Shown piece after piece: positions 35,564 through 47,500 of a stretch of 64,000 nucleotides of DNA. The notes below the pieces were generated by a model. It did no database searches and was not told where the DNA came from. It saw nothing but the letters and a program-made list of their open reading frames with translations. Source of the stretch: Mycobacterium colombiense (GTDB lineage Bacteria > Actinomycetota > Actinomycetes > Mycobacteriales > Mycobacteriaceae); the NCBI RefSeq assembly GCF_001672755.1, contig NZ_LZKI01000076.1, forward strand, positions 1 through 64,000. The letters are read 5' to 3'. The first letter of the stretch is position 1. The number at the start of each line of letters is the position of its first letter. A program made the translations under genes and the position numbers.

Positions 35564-36436
35564 ATGCCCAACCCATCCGAACCCGACCGCGGCGGCACGC
35601 CGCAACGGCCCGGGTTCGACCCACGCGAGTCTCGCAACGAACCCGCCGACGAGTGGGGGGCCGAGTCCGGCTTCGAAACCGGAGACGACGCCACCGAGAG
35701 CGTCCCCATGGTCCCGAGCGACTCCGAGACCGAGACCGTGGTGATCAACAGACCCGACCCGCACAGCGGCCCGCAGGAAGTACCGGACGGCCCGCAGCGC
35801 GAACGCCGCTTCACCGCGCCGGGCTTCGACGCCAAGGAAACCGCGATCATCTCCACGACGGCGGAGCCCGCCACCGAGGTCTTCGCGTCGCCGCCCGGAC
35901 AGGACGGCACGGCGCAGTTCGGGATCCCACCGAAACCCGCTGTCCCGCAATCGATCCCGCCCCGGCTCGGCGGGAAGCTGCGCACTTCCCGCCAGATCAA
36001 CTGGGGCTGGGTCCTGGCGATCGTCGTGATCGTGCTGGCGCTGGCGGCGATCGCGATCCTGGGCACGGTGCTGCTGACCCGGGGCAAACACACCAACGTG
36101 TCGCAGGAAGACCGGGTTCGGCACACCATCCAGAACTTCGACGTCGCGATCCAGCGCGGTGATCTGACCACGCTGCGCACCATCACCTGCGGCACCACCC
36201 GCGACGGCTACGCCGACTACGACGAGCACGCCTGGGACGAGACCTACCGGCGGGTGTCGGCGGCCAAGCAGTATCCGGTGATCGCCAGCATCGATCAGGT
36301 AGTGGTCAACGGCCAGCACGCCGAGGCGAACGTCACCACGTTCATGGCCTACGACCCGCAGTTGCGGTCCACCCGCAGCATGGATCTGCAGTACCGCGAC
36401 GACCAGTGGAAGGTCTGCCAGTCCGACAGCGGCTAG
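35564..36436 (+). CDS. single-pass membrane protein with extracytoplasmic domain (Rv0361-like)
   Basis: A 290-residue protein: ~150 polar, Pro/Asp/Glu-rich cytosolic residues, one transmembrane helix (WVLAIVVIVLALAAIAILGT, about residues 150-170), then a ~110-residue extracytoplasmic domain (EDRVRHTIQNFDVAIQRGDL to YRDDQWKVCQSDSG) of the Rv0361/DUF4878-like type with two cysteines. Length and neighbours match Rv0361. The magnesium transporter gene mgtE that I recall after Rv0361 in M. tuberculosis is absent here. Its stop overlaps the fba stop (CTAG). Confidence 0.82.
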   Translation: MPNPSEPDRGGTPQRPGFDPRESRNEPADEWGAESGFETGDDATESVPMVPSDSETETVVINRPDPHSGPQEVPDGPQRERRFTAPGFDAKETAIISTTAEPATEVFASPPGQDGTAQFGIPPKPAVPQSIPPRLGGKLRTSRQINWGWVLAIVVIVLALAAIAILGTVLLTRGKHTNVSQEDRVRHTIQNFDVAIQRGDLTTLRTITCGTTRDGYADYDEHAWDETYRRVSAAKQYPVIASIDQVVVNGQHAEANVTTFMAYDPQLRSTRSMDLQYRDDQWKVCQSDSG

Positions 36437-37470
36437 CCCGCGCCGAGTGACCTTCCGGCACAGTGCAGGTCGGTGCAGGCCTGGACCACCCGCTCGGACA
36501 TCGACGCCTCGGCCTTCTTGAGGTAGCTGCGCGGGTCGTAGACCTTCTTGACGCCGACCTCGCCGTCGACCTTGAGCACGCCGTCGTAGTTGGCGAACAT
36601 GTGCCCGGCGATCGGGCGGGTGAACGCGTACTGGCTGTCGGTGTCCACGTTCATCTTCACCACGCCGTAGCGCAGCGACTCCTCGATCTCCGACGTCAGC
36701 GAACCGGAACCGCCGTGAAAGACGAAGTCGAACGGCTTGGCGCCCTCGGGCAGGCCCAGCTTGGCCGCCGCCACCTGTTGGCCCTGAGCCAGGATGTCGG
36801 GCCGCAGCTTGACGTTGCCGGGCTTGTAGACGCCGTGCACGTTGCCGAAGGTGGCGGCGAGCAGGTACGTGCCGTGCTCGCCGTGGCCCAGCGCGTCGAT
36901 GGTCTTCTCGAAGTCGTCCGGCGTGGTGTACAGCTTGTCGTTGATCTCGTGGGCGACGCCGTCCTCTTCGCCGCCGACCACGCCGATCTCGATCTCGAGG
37001 ATGATCTTGGCGGCCGCCGCCTCCTTGAGGAGCTCCTGGGCGATCGTCAGGTTCTCGTCGATGGGCACGGCCGAGCCGTCCCACATGTGCGACCCGAACA
37101 GCGGATCTTCACCCGCCGCCACCCGCTCGGCCGAAATCGCCAGCAGCGGGCGGACATAGGCGTCCAGCTTGTCCTTGGGGCAGTGGTCGGTGTGTAGCGC
37201 AACGTTGATCGGGTATCTGTCCGCAATGCAACGTGTGAACTCGGCCAGTGCCACCGCACCGGTGACCATGTCCTTGACGCCCAGCCCGGACGCGAATTCT
37301 GCACCACCGGTGGAGAACTGGATGATCCCGTCGCTGCCCGCATCGGCGAAGCCTTTGATGGCCGCGTTCACGGTCTCCGACGAGGTGCAGTTGATCGCAG
37401 GGAAGGCATACGAGTCGTCCTTGGCGCGTCGCAGCATCTCGGCGTAGACCTCGGGCGTGGCGATGGGCAT
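36433..37470 (-). CDS. fba: class II fructose-bisphosphate aldolase
   Basis: A 345-residue zinc-dependent aldolase splitting fructose-1,6-bisphosphate. It starts MPIATPEVYAEMLRRAKDDS; AINCTSSETVNAAIKGFADA, the zinc-binding HTDHCPKDKLDAYVRPLLA, LEIEIGVVGGEEDG, and FHGGSGSLTSEI follow. Length matches the M. tuberculosis enzyme. It converges on the Rv0361-like gene with a 4-base overlap and is divergent from the DedA gene. Confidence 0.97.
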   Translation of the reverse strand: MPIATPEVYAEMLRRAKDDSYAFPAINCTSSETVNAAIKGFADAGSDGIIQFSTGGAEFASGLGVKDMVTGAVALAEFTRCIADRYPINVALHTDHCPKDKLDAYVRPLLAISAERVAAGEDPLFGSHMWDGSAVPIDENLTIAQELLKEAAAAKIILEIEIGVVGGEEDGVAHEINDKLYTTPDDFEKTIDALGHGEHGTYLLAATFGNVHGVYKPGNVKLRPDILAQGQQVAAAKLGLPEGAKPFDFVFHGGSGSLTSEIEESLRYGVVKMNVDTDSQYAFTRPIAGHMFANYDGVLKVDGEVGVKKVYDPRSYLKKAEASMSERVVQACTDLHCAGRSLGAG

Positions 37471-37599
37471 CAGACACCTCCTGACGGCTGCTCCTACCCA
37501 ACCACGGATGCCTGGTCGGCGGCTACCCGGCAGACCGGCGTGCGGGTTAGTCCGGCCTTTGTGCGGGCCAGGGACGTTTCGCCGGTATGTTGAGGAATC

Positions 37600-38292
37600 A
37601 TGAGCACCGCCGTGACGGCCCTGCCCCACATCTTCGACCCGATGTATTGGTTGGGCGCCGACGGCGTCTTCGGGTCCGCGGTGCTGCCCGGGATCCTGGT
37701 CATCGTCTTCATCGAAACCGGGCTGCTGTTTCCGCTGCTGCCCGGCGAGTCGCTGCTGTTCACCGGAGGCCTGCTGGCCGCGCACCCGAACCCACCGGCC
37801 AGCATCTGGGTGCTGGCCCCCGCCGTCGCGACCGTGGCGATACTGGGCGATCAGACCGGGTATTGGATCGGCCGGCGGATCGGCCCGGCGCTGTTCAAGA
37901 AGGAAGACTCCCGGTTCTTCAAGAAGCACTACGTGACCGAGTCACACGCCTTCTTCGAGAAGTACGGGCCCTGGGCGATCATCCTGGCCCGATTCGCGCC
38001 GTTCGTGCGGACGTTCGTCCCGCCCGTCGCCGGGGTGTCCTACATGCGCTACCCGGTGTTCCTGGGCTTCGACATCGTCGGCGGCATCCTCTGGGGCGGC
38101 GGTGTGACGCTGGCGGGCTACTTCATGGGCAACGTGCCGTTCGTGCACCACAACCTGCAGAAGATCCTGCTGGCCATTCTGATCGTGTCGCTGATGCCCG
38201 CGTTCATCGCCGCCTGGCGCAGCCACCGGGGGCGCAAGCACGCGCCGAGCACAGACGACCGGGAATCCGAGCGGCTGCCGGCGGCCGAGTAG
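37600..38292 (+). CDS. DedA family membrane protein (Rv0364-like)
   Basis: A 230-residue DedA/SNARE-associated (VTT) domain protein. Landmarks are ETGLLFPLLPGESLLFTGGL near residue 40, ILGDQTGYWIGRRIGPALF near 90, and GPWAIILARFAPFVRTFVPP then VAGVSYMRYPVF near 130-150; a basic C-terminus follows the last helix. DedA proteins act in lipid-carrier and phospholipid flipping and membrane potential maintenance. Divergent from fba, convergent with the CoA transferase 12 bases away. Confidence 0.9.
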   Translation: MSTAVTALPHIFDPMYWLGADGVFGSAVLPGILVIVFIETGLLFPLLPGESLLFTGGLLAAHPNPPASIWVLAPAVATVAILGDQTGYWIGRRIGPALFKKEDSRFFKKHYVTESHAFFEKYGPWAIILARFAPFVRTFVPPVAGVSYMRYPVFLGFDIVGGILWGGGVTLAGYFMGNVPFVHHNLQKILLAILIVSLMPAFIAAWRSHRGRKHAPSTDDRESERLPAAE

Positions 38293-38304
38293 CCGGCCGC
38301 GCGC

Positions 38305-39657
38305 TCAGACCGCGACTTTGAAGTCGCAGCCCGTCTTGGCGCGAACTTCCTCGACCGTGACGCCGGGCTGCAGCTCGGTGAGCACCAGTCCCTGGCCCGG
38401 CTCGACGTCGAAGACGCACAGGTTGGTGATGATCATGTCGACGACGTTCTTGCCGGTCAGCGGCAGCGAGCACTGGCTGAGAACCTTGGGGCTGCCGTCT
38501 TTCGCGGTGTGATCCATCAGCACGATCACCCGCTTGACGCCGGACACCAAATCCATTGCGCCGCCTGGCCCTTTGACCATCTTGCCCGGCACCATCCAGT
38601 TGGCCAGGTCGCCGTTCTCCGCGACCTCCAGGGCACCCAGGATGGACAGGTCGATGTGGCCGCCGCGGATCATCGCGAAGGAATCGGCGCTGCTGAAGAA
38701 GCTGGACCCGGGCAGGCTGGTGATGGTCTGCTTGCCCGCGTTGATCAGATCGGGGTCGACCGTGTCCTCGCTCGGGTAGGCCCCGATGCCGAGCAGGCCG
38801 TTCTCCGACTGCAGCGTGACCTTGATGCCGTCGGGAATGAAGTTGGCCACCAACGTCGGAATGCCGATGCCCAGGTTCACGTAGAAGCCGTCGCGCAATT
38901 CCCGGGCGGCGCGCTGGGCCATCCGCTCGCGCACGGGGCTGTCGTTCTTCAGGGCGGCGCCGCCGCTCGTGGTGCGGAACTCGATGCGCTTCTCGTAGCC
39001 GGTGCCCTCGATGATGCGGTCCACGTAGATTCCCGGGGTGTGGATCAGGTCGGGGTCCAGCTCGCCGACCTCGACCAGCTCCTCCACCTCGGCGACGGTG
39101 ATTGCGCCGCAGGTCGCGATCATCGGGTTGAAGTTGCGCGCCGTCTTGCGATAGATGAGATTGCCGGCGGTGTCGCCCTTCCACGCCTTGACGATCGCCA
39201 CATCGGCCCGAATGCTTTCTTCCAGAACGTATTCGGTGCCGTCGAAGACCCTGGTGTCCTTGCCCTCGGCGAGGTTGGTGCCGAACGCCGTGCGGGTGTA
39301 GAAGCCCGGGATGCCGGCACCGCCGGCGCGCAGCTTCTCCGCGAGGGTGCCCTGCGGCGTCAGCACCAGGTCCAGCTCGCCGGCCAGCACCTGGCGCTCG
39401 AATTCCTTGTTCTCGCCGACGTAGGAGGCGATCACCTTGTTCACCTGCCGGCCCTTGAGCAGCAGCCCCATGCCGAAATCGTCTACGCCGGCGTTGTTTC
39501 CGACGATGGTGAGGTCCTTGATGCCGCTGTCGACCAGAGCCTGGATCAGCTTCTCGGGGATGCCGCACAGGCCGAAACCGCCCGCGGCGATGGTGATGCC
39601 GTCCTTCAGCAGGCCGTGCAGCGCCGACTCCGCGTCGTGATGGACCTTATTTCTCAC
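38305..39657 (-). CDS. succinyl-CoA:3-ketoacid CoA transferase, fused A and B subunits
   Basis: A 450-residue single-chain CoA transferase. Residues 1-~230 are the A subunit ([49 protein letters not shown]), joined by only ~5 residues to the B subunit ([20 protein letters not shown], the catalytic-Glu loop [32 protein letters not shown]). In M. tuberculosis scoA and scoB are separate; this fusion resembles the mitochondrial SCOT arrangement. It transfers CoA between succinyl-CoA and acetoacetate. The GTG start overlaps the GH76 stop by 4 bases, so it is coupled to that gene. Confidence 0.9.
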   Translation of the reverse strand: MRNKVHHDAESALHGLLKDGITIAAGGFGLCGIPEKLIQALVDSGIKDLTIVGNNAGVDDFGMGLLLKGRQVNKVIASYVGENKEFERQVLAGELDLVLTPQGTLAEKLRAGGAGIPGFYTRTAFGTNLAEGKDTRVFDGTEYVLEESIRADVAIVKAWKGDTAGNLIYRKTARNFNPMIATCGAITVAEVEELVEVGELDPDLIHTPGIYVDRIIEGTGYEKRIEFRTTSGGAALKNDSPVRERMAQRAARELRDGFYVNLGIGIPTLVANFIPDGIKVTLQSENGLLGIGAYPSEDTVDPDLINAGKQTITSLPGSSFFSSADSFAMIRGGHIDLSILGALEVAENGDLANWMVPGKMVKGPGGAMDLVSGVKRVIVLMDHTAKDGSPKVLSQCSLPLTGKNVVDMIITNLCVFDVEPGQGLVLTELQPGVTVEEVRAKTGCDFKVAV

Positions 39658-40787
39658 AGGGTGCTCCTGTTCTTCGACTCGGCGGAGACGTTACAGGCGG
39701 CCTCCATGAGCATCCACCCCGACAGCTGCACCGACAGGTCCCGCTCGGCCACCTCGGACGCCATCACCGCGCCCTCGACGAACTCCGCCTCTCTGCCGCC
39801 TGCCGTGGGCAGCTGGGCGTCGCGGTCCCAGAACGGGCCGAACACCGGCAGTCCGTCCACCGTCTGCCGGTTGTCCCAGGCCGACTTCGCGCTGGCCAGC
39901 ACGATCTGCCGGGCGGTGTCGCGGGCCAGCACGTCGTCGGCCGCCTCCCCCGGCAGCTCGGTGGCCACCAGCGCCAGGTATCGGGCGGTCACCCCGGCGA
40001 ACAGGCCGCCGTCGCCGCCGCCGGCGCCGGCCAGCACCCCCGCCGGCGCCATGTGTTCGTGCACGGCCGCGACCAGCCGGTGCACCCGGGCGGCGTGGCG
40101 CTGTCTGATCTCGACGGCGGTGCGGGCGGCCAGCTCGGTCTCCAGCCCCAGCACCACGCCCTGGCAGTAGGTGTACTGCGCGCGCACCAGCGAGCCGGCC
40201 TTGATGCCGTCGAACACCAGGTGCGTCTCCGGGTCGATCAGCGTCTGGTCAATCCAATTGCCCATCTGCTCAGCACGTTTCAGATTTCCCCCGTAGCGCG
40301 CGAGGAAGATTCCCGCGGGGCCGTTGGCCGGGGCGTTGAAGAACTGGTCCTGCTTGCGCCACGGGATGCCACCGCCGTCCTCGGGCACCCAGGCCTTGAG
40401 GAATTGGGCGGCAAGCTTGGGCAGTGCGCGGCTGCGCTCGACACCGGCGATCCGGGCGGCGCGCTCGAGCGCCAGCGCCAGCCAGGCCATGTCGTCGTAG
40501 TAGCTGTTGGTCCACGAGAAGTTGTTGCGCAGCCGGTGCGAGCGCACCTGCCGGTTGATCTCGGTGTGCCGGTGGGGCTGCGGATCGCGCGCCTGGGCGT
40601 CGACCAGGCAATCCAGCAGATGCGCCTGCCACCAGTAGTGCCAGGTGCCGAACCAGCGGTCGCGCCGCGTCGCCGGCCAGGCCACCACCCCCAGCTGGGT
40701 GGCGGGCAGCCCCCACAGGCGTTTCAGGTGTCGTCGGGTGACAGCGGCTTCGCTGCTGGCCGCGCGGTTGGCCCAGAGCTGATCCAT
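39654..40787 (-). CDS. GH76 family glycoside hydrolase (Rv0365c-like)
   Basis: A 377-residue (alpha/alpha)6-barrel protein of the GH76 family (endo-alpha-1,6-mannanase type). Motifs are [52 protein letters not shown] and [11 protein letters not shown]. No signal peptide is visible, so it may act inside the cell on mannosylated lipids or precursors. The ATG at 40787 matches the length of Rv0365c. It is coupled to the CoA transferase by a 4-base overlap, a link without obvious metabolic logic. Confidence 0.87.
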   Translation of the reverse strand: MDQLWANRAASSEAAVTRRHLKRLWGLPATQLGVVAWPATRRDRWFGTWHYWWQAHLLDCLVDAQARDPQPHRHTEINRQVRSHRLRNNFSWTNSYYDDMAWLALALERAARIAGVERSRALPKLAAQFLKAWVPEDGGGIPWRKQDQFFNAPANGPAGIFLARYGGNLKRAEQMGNWIDQTLIDPETHLVFDGIKAGSLVRAQYTYCQGVVLGLETELAARTAVEIRQRHAARVHRLVAAVHEHMAPAGVLAGAGGGDGGLFAGVTARYLALVATELPGEAADDVLARDTARQIVLASAKSAWDNRQTVDGLPVFGPFWDRDAQLPTAGGREAEFVEGAVMASEVAERDLSVQLSGWMLMEAACNVSAESKNRSTL

Positions 40788-40905
40788 ACCTGTCGATCCT
40801 GCCCCACACGGATGGCCTCGATGCCTGCGAGTGTGCACTCAGGGTGGCGACACACCGTGCGAGACCGCCGTCGGTGCACGGTCAAAGCCGTGGGCTCACA
40901 CTCAA

Positions 40906-41556
40906 TCACCAGGCGCGGGTCAGGTCGGCGTGCTGCTCGACCCAGGTGTGCATGGCGATCCCGGCGGCGACACCGGCGTTGATGCTGCGCGTCGAGCCGA
41001 ACTGCGCGATCGACACCGTCAGCTCCGCGCCCGTGCGGGTGTCGTCGGTGATCCCCGGCCCCTCCTGCCCGAACACCAGCAGGCACTCGCGCGGCAGCGC
41101 GGCCTCCTCCAGCCGCGCCGCGCCCGGCACGTTGTCCACCGCGACCACGCTCAGCCCGGCGTCGGCCGCGAAGGCCAGCAGCTCGGCGGCGCTGTCGTGG
41201 TGGCACAGCCGCTGATAGCGATCGGTCACCATGGCGCCGCGGCGATTCCACCGTCGCCGCCCCACGATGTGCACGGTGTGCACCGCGAAGGCGTTGGCGG
41301 TGCGCACCACCGAACCGATGTTGGCGTCATGGCCGAAGTTCTCGATCGCCACGTGCAGCGGGTGCCGGCGCCGGTCGATGTCGGCGATGATCGCTTCCCG
41401 GGACCAGTACCGGTAGGCGTCGACGACGTTGCGAGTGTCGCCCTCGCGCAACAGGACCGGGTCATACCGCGGGTCGTCGGGCGGCTCGCCCGGCCACGGC
41501 CCGACGCCGGCGGGCGGGGTCACCGCCCATTCGGTGGGCCCGGGTGGTTCGCTCAT
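40906..41556 (-). CDS. SpoU/TrmH family RNA 2'-O-methyltransferase (Rv0380c-like)
   Basis: A 216-residue knotted SPOUT methyltransferase with a ~55-residue N-terminal extension. Motif 1 is ENFGHDANIGSVVRTANAF near residue 75; motif 2 is LLVFGQEGPGITDD near 165; motif 3 is IAQFGSTRSINAGVAAGIAM at the end. It methylates a ribose in rRNA or tRNA; target not determinable. The ATG overlaps the stop of the lipoprotein gene by 4 bases, continuing the pyrE cluster. Confidence 0.9.
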   Translation of the reverse strand: MSEPPGPTEWAVTPPAGVGPWPGEPPDDPRYDPVLLREGDTRNVVDAYRYWSREAIIADIDRRRHPLHVAIENFGHDANIGSVVRTANAFAVHTVHIVGRRRWNRRGAMVTDRYQRLCHHDSAAELLAFAADAGLSVVAVDNVPGAARLEEAALPRECLLVFGQEGPGITDDTRTGAELTVSIAQFGSTRSINAGVAAGIAMHTWVEQHADLTRAW

Positions 41557-42455
41557 CGCTGCGTCCACACACCGGCGTGCGTGCCGTCGATGGCCAGGGT
41601 GGCGTAGAGCAGCGCGTCGTTGATCTCGCCCTGCGTGCACAGCGACGCGTTGACGTGCACCGCGTCCAATGAGGCGTCGGGCAGGATCAGCACCGAGGAG
41701 CCGTACGTCGCGCAGGCCGGATTCAGTCCCGGTGCGGGCAGGGTCGGCGATGCCAGGAGCATCATCGGGCCGCCGCGCTTGGCGGACTCGTCGCGATAGC
41801 GCGCCGCGATGGCCGTCGCCTCCAGCCCCAGCAGCATGTAACCGTTGCCGGTGAACGCCCCCGGGTCGCCCAGCTGCATCTTGGTGACCGGGGTGCCGTC
41901 GGCCCGCCATGCCGACAGGCTGGCCGTCTTGACCGCCAGGCCGCCGCTGTCGTTGGCGTTCGTCGGCAGCAGCCCGACCGGAAACGCGACCGGATAGGCC
42001 GACGAGCTGTCCGGGATCCGGTCGCGCGGCGAATAGCCGTAGACACCGCGCACCTGGCTTCGATCCTTCAGCGGCCCAAGGCAAACCGTGCCGGTGAGCC
42101 GGTCGTGCGGCGCCGAGAGCGGCGAGGGAATGTCACGCACGCCGGTCTTCGCGGTGTCGCAGCTGCCCAGGCCGGCGACCTCCATGGGATGGGCCAGGGC
42201 GCCGTACAGCCCGAACCGGACGTCCTCGGGCTTGGCGTGCGGATCCTTGGCCGAGGTGGGGCTCGCGTCGACATCGACCAGCACGTAGTCGCCGTCCCAG
42301 CGCAGATTCGACACCGACATGTTCCAGCCGAGCAGGGCCAGCGATTCCCCGAGCCGCGCGCCCTGGGCGCCGTAGGGGCGCACGGGCTGGCCGGAGGACG
42401 AGCAGCCGGCCAGACACAGCGCCAGGCAGGCCGCTATCGCAAGGAATGTGCGCAC
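41553..42455 (-). CDS. lipoprotein (Rv0381c-like)
   Basis: A 300-residue lipoprotein: signal MRTFLAIAACLALCLAGCSS with lipobox LAGC at residues 15-18 (first codon GTG). The mature part has two cysteine-bearing loops (GLGSCDTAKTG and TVCLGPLK) and a later pair (NPACATYGSS, NASLCTQGE). Function is unknown. It lies between pyrE (12 bases upstream) and the methyltransferase (coupled), as in M. tuberculosis. Confidence 0.82.
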   Translation of the reverse strand: MRTFLAIAACLALCLAGCSSSGQPVRPYGAQGARLGESLALLGWNMSVSNLRWDGDYVLVDVDASPTSAKDPHAKPEDVRFGLYGALAHPMEVAGLGSCDTAKTGVRDIPSPLSAPHDRLTGTVCLGPLKDRSQVRGVYGYSPRDRIPDSSSAYPVAFPVGLLPTNANDSGGLAVKTASLSAWRADGTPVTKMQLGDPGAFTGNGYMLLGLEATAIAARYRDESAKRGGPMMLLASPTLPAPGLNPACATYGSSVLILPDASLDAVHVNASLCTQGEINDALLYATLAIDGTHAGVWTQR

Positions 42456-42467
42456 GGTGAAGCCGGC

Positions 42468-43007
42468 CTAGCTCAGCCCCAGATCGGCGAGGCCCAGCAC
42501 GCTTCGGTACGGCAACCCCTCGGCCTCGATGGCCTCGGCGGCTCCGGTGGCGCGGTCCACCACGGTGGCCACCCCCACCACTTCGCCGCCGGCCTCCCGG
42601 ACGGCGCGCACCGCGGTGAGCGCCGAGTTGCCGGTGGTGCTGGTGTCCTCGACGACAAGCACCCGCTTGCCGGAAACCTCGGAGCCTTCGATAAGGCGTT
42701 GCAGCCCATGGGTTTTCGCTGACTTGCGCACGACGAAGGCGTCGATCGGGCGGCCCGATGCGTGCATGACGGCGGTGGCCACCGGGTCGGCGCCCAGGGT
42801 CAGGCCGCCGACCACGTCGTAGTCCCAGTCGCTGGTCAGTTCGCGCATCAGCGTGCCGATCAACGCCGAGGCGCGATGGTGCAGCGTGGCCCGGCGCAGG
42901 TCGACGTAGTAGTCGGCCTCCTTGCCGGAGGACAGCGTGACCCGCCCGTGCACCACCGACAGGCGCGACACCAGCTCCGCCAACTCCTTGAGGTCAGGTC
43001 CGGCCAC
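42468..43007 (-). CDS. pyrE: orotate phosphoribosyltransferase
   Basis: A 179-residue PyrE, forming orotidine 5'-phosphate from orotate and PRPP. It has the N-terminal hood (VVHGRVTLSSGKEADYYVDL), GGLTLGADPVATAVMHASG, and the PRPP loop RVLVVEDTSTTGNSALTAV near residue 110. The GTG at 43007 matches the start and length of the M. tuberculosis protein; a GTG at 43013 would add two residues. It overlaps the preceding dehydrogenase by 14 bases. Confidence 0.96.
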   Translation of the reverse strand: MAGPDLKELAELVSRLSVVHGRVTLSSGKEADYYVDLRRATLHHRASALIGTLMRELTSDWDYDVVGGLTLGADPVATAVMHASGRPIDAFVVRKSAKTHGLQRLIEGSEVSGKRVLVVEDTSTTGNSALTAVRAVREAGGEVVGVATVVDRATGAAEAIEAEGLPYRSVLGLADLGLS

Positions 43008-43779
43008 GCCCACTCCCGATTCGTTTGGTGACCGCGCGCATCAGGGTGCGCGGCATCAGGCGCTCGGCGGCGATGATCGCCTTGTACTGCAGGCCGGGAA
43101 TGCTGATCACCTTGCCGCGGGCGATATCGGCCAGGCTCTGGTTGACCACATCGTCGACCTCGAGCCACATGAACGACGGCGACTTGGCCATGTCTATCCC
43201 GGCACGGTCGTGAAATTCGGTGTGCACGTAGCCCGGGCACACGGCGTGCACCGAAACGCCGGTGCCCTGCAGGCCGACGGACAGGCCCTCGCTGAACGAG
43301 ATCACCCACGCCTTCGACGCCGAGTACGTCGACCCGCGCCCGGGCACCAGCCCGGCGACGCTGGCGATGTTGATGACGGTGCCGGCGCCGGCCTCCAGCA
43401 TGGCCGGCAGCGCGGCGCGGGTCAGGTGCATGACCGCGGTGACGTTGACGTCGAGCTGGGACTGCAGCAGCGCGGGATCGGCGGACCAGAAGTCGCCGGA
43501 GGTGCCGAAGCCGGCGTTGTTCACCAGGACGCGCACTCCCCCGGCCGCGAGCCGGTCGCAGACCCGTTGCCGGCCAGCGGCATCGGCGAGGTCGGCGGGC
43601 AGGATCTCGACACTGCCGGAGTGCTCCTGCAGTTCGTCCGACAGCCTGGTCAACCGGCCGACGTCGCGGGCGACCAAGACCACGTCGTAGCCGTCGCCGG
43701 CGTAGCGTCGCGCGAACCCGGCGCCGATTCCGGACGTAGGCCCGGTGATCAGGGCTACGGGGCGGGGCATGAGCGACAT
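42994..43779 (-). CDS. short-chain dehydrogenase/reductase
   Basis: A 261-residue classical SDR. The NAD(P) motif is ALITGPTSGIGAGFARRYAG near residue 10, NNAGFG near 87, the catalytic Ser is in INIASVAGLVPG near 137, and the YSASKAW motif (Tyr/Lys) near 150. CPGYVHTEFHDRAG follows. The R in VLVARDVGRL after strand 2 favours NADPH. It precedes pyrE with a 14-base overlap; substrate is unknown. Confidence 0.9.
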   Translation of the reverse strand: MSLMPRPVALITGPTSGIGAGFARRYAGDGYDVVLVARDVGRLTRLSDELQEHSGSVEILPADLADAAGRQRVCDRLAAGGVRVLVNNAGFGTSGDFWSADPALLQSQLDVNVTAVMHLTRAALPAMLEAGAGTVINIASVAGLVPGRGSTYSASKAWVISFSEGLSVGLQGTGVSVHAVCPGYVHTEFHDRAGIDMAKSPSFMWLEVDDVVNQSLADIARGKVISIPGLQYKAIIAAERLMPRTLMRAVTKRIGSGRGRT

Positions 43780-43827
43780 CCTAATGACGGCGGCACCACC
43801 GGGCCCTGAGGTACCCGGGGCCCGCCG

Positions 43828-44706
43828 TCAGCGCTGATAGTTGCTGGCCTGGTGGCCGTTGCGCCCGGAGGGGGGTGGGCGGCGGATGGTCTCCGAACGC
43901 CCATCGGGTCGAGGCTGGTCGCGGCGCAGCGGCTCGGCGGCGCGACGACCGGGCGCAAGATCCGGGCCGAGCAGCCCCGCCACGTCCTGCTGCGCGCGCC
44001 GGGGCGGCAGCTCGGCGCGGCCCGCCGGGGCCAGCGGCCGGCTGGGTGAGGCGTTGCGCAGACCCGAGGGCGCGCCGGTCTCCTGTGGGGTCTCTTCGGG
44101 CAGCGGCGGCAGCACCCGCAACAGGTCGTTGAACTGGCGCACGGTGCGCAGCCCCTCGTCCCACTCGTTGCGGGTGCTGGTGATCGGCAGGGCGACCAGC
44201 GTCCAGTTCTGCTCGTTCCACATGATCTCGGCGCTGTCCGGTGCGGTGTGCGCGAAGGTGACCATGCGGCGGTCGCAGGCCCGCCGGGCGGCGTCCAGAT
44301 TGGTGGAGTAGACCATCCGCGGCCCGATGGCACCCAACAACCAAATGTCGCTCTCCCGTGGCTCTTTCAGTCCCTTGAGCCGCAGGTCGACGACGACGTT
44401 GGTGCCCACCTTGCGGTGCAGCGCGATGACGGTGGCGACCTCTTCCAGGTCGAAGATGTAGACGGCCTCGCCGCGGATCTGACCCAGCACCACGTTCTGG
44501 GCGGCGACGTCTCCCACGGTCGACATCACCCCGCGCTTCCAGCGCTTGAGGATGTCGGCCGATTCACTCTCGTAGTCGAACCCGTGCGATCGCGCCCACG
44601 ACTTACGGCGCCTGCTGCGCCCGCGTCGCCGATCGATGTCGACGTACAGCAGCACCCCCGCGCCGACAAAGCACAGCGCGGAGAGCGTGAACCAGAGGGG
44701 GACCAT
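43828..44706 (-). CDS. ttfA: trehalose monomycolate transport factor TtfA (Rv0383c-like)
   Basis: A 292-residue protein: an N-terminal membrane helix (LWFTLSALCFVGAGVLLYVD), a basic linker (RRRGRSRRRKSW), a ~190-residue cytosolic domain (GFDYESESADILKRWKRGVM, EAVYIFDLEEVATVIALHRK, WNEQNWTLVALPITSTRNEW) and a disordered Arg/Pro-rich tail. This matches the architecture and position of Rv0383c, shown to be TtfA, an essential partner of the MmpL3 transporter that exports trehalose monomycolate for the mycomembrane. It lies between clpB and the pyrE cluster as in M. tuberculosis. Confidence 0.85.
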   Translation of the reverse strand: MVPLWFTLSALCFVGAGVLLYVDIDRRRGRSRRRKSWARSHGFDYESESADILKRWKRGVMSTVGDVAAQNVVLGQIRGEAVYIFDLEEVATVIALHRKVGTNVVVDLRLKGLKEPRESDIWLLGAIGPRMVYSTNLDAARRACDRRMVTFAHTAPDSAEIMWNEQNWTLVALPITSTRNEWDEGLRTVRQFNDLLRVLPPLPEETPQETGAPSGLRNASPSRPLAPAGRAELPPRRAQQDVAGLLGPDLAPGRRAAEPLRRDQPRPDGRSETIRRPPPSGRNGHQASNYQR

Positions 44707-44820
44707 CCAAAACAGGGTATCTGCTATTGGCCCGGAACACAGAAGGCGACCAGGTCACAACCCAATCACAGCTGGCAACAGCTGCGTGTCGCCGGACCGC
44801 CGATGGTCCCCCTCCAGCGG

Positions 44821-47367
<2,547 letters not shown>

Positions 47368-47433
47368 GACGAGCTCCGTTCAGGTACAAAAAGGTTTGCA
47401 AAAATGCTTGTCCGCTTGTTCAACGCCGTCAAG

Positions 47434-47454
47434 GTTGAGTCTGTTCCGCTCAAC
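47434..47454. promoter_or_regulatory. HAIR element (HspR operator) upstream of clpB
   Basis: GTTGAGT, 7 bases, GCTCAAC, a perfect inverted repeat matching the HAIR consensus CTTGAGT-N7-ACTCAAG. It lies 67 bases upstream of the clpB start and 47 bases upstream of the divergent DUF3060 gene. HspR, encoded at 50210-50593, should bind it and repress clpB until heat or proteotoxic stress. Confidence 0.88.
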
Positions 47455-47500
47455 TCTATCGAGTTTTGGGGGATACCACCGACGGGGTACCCCCGTACCG

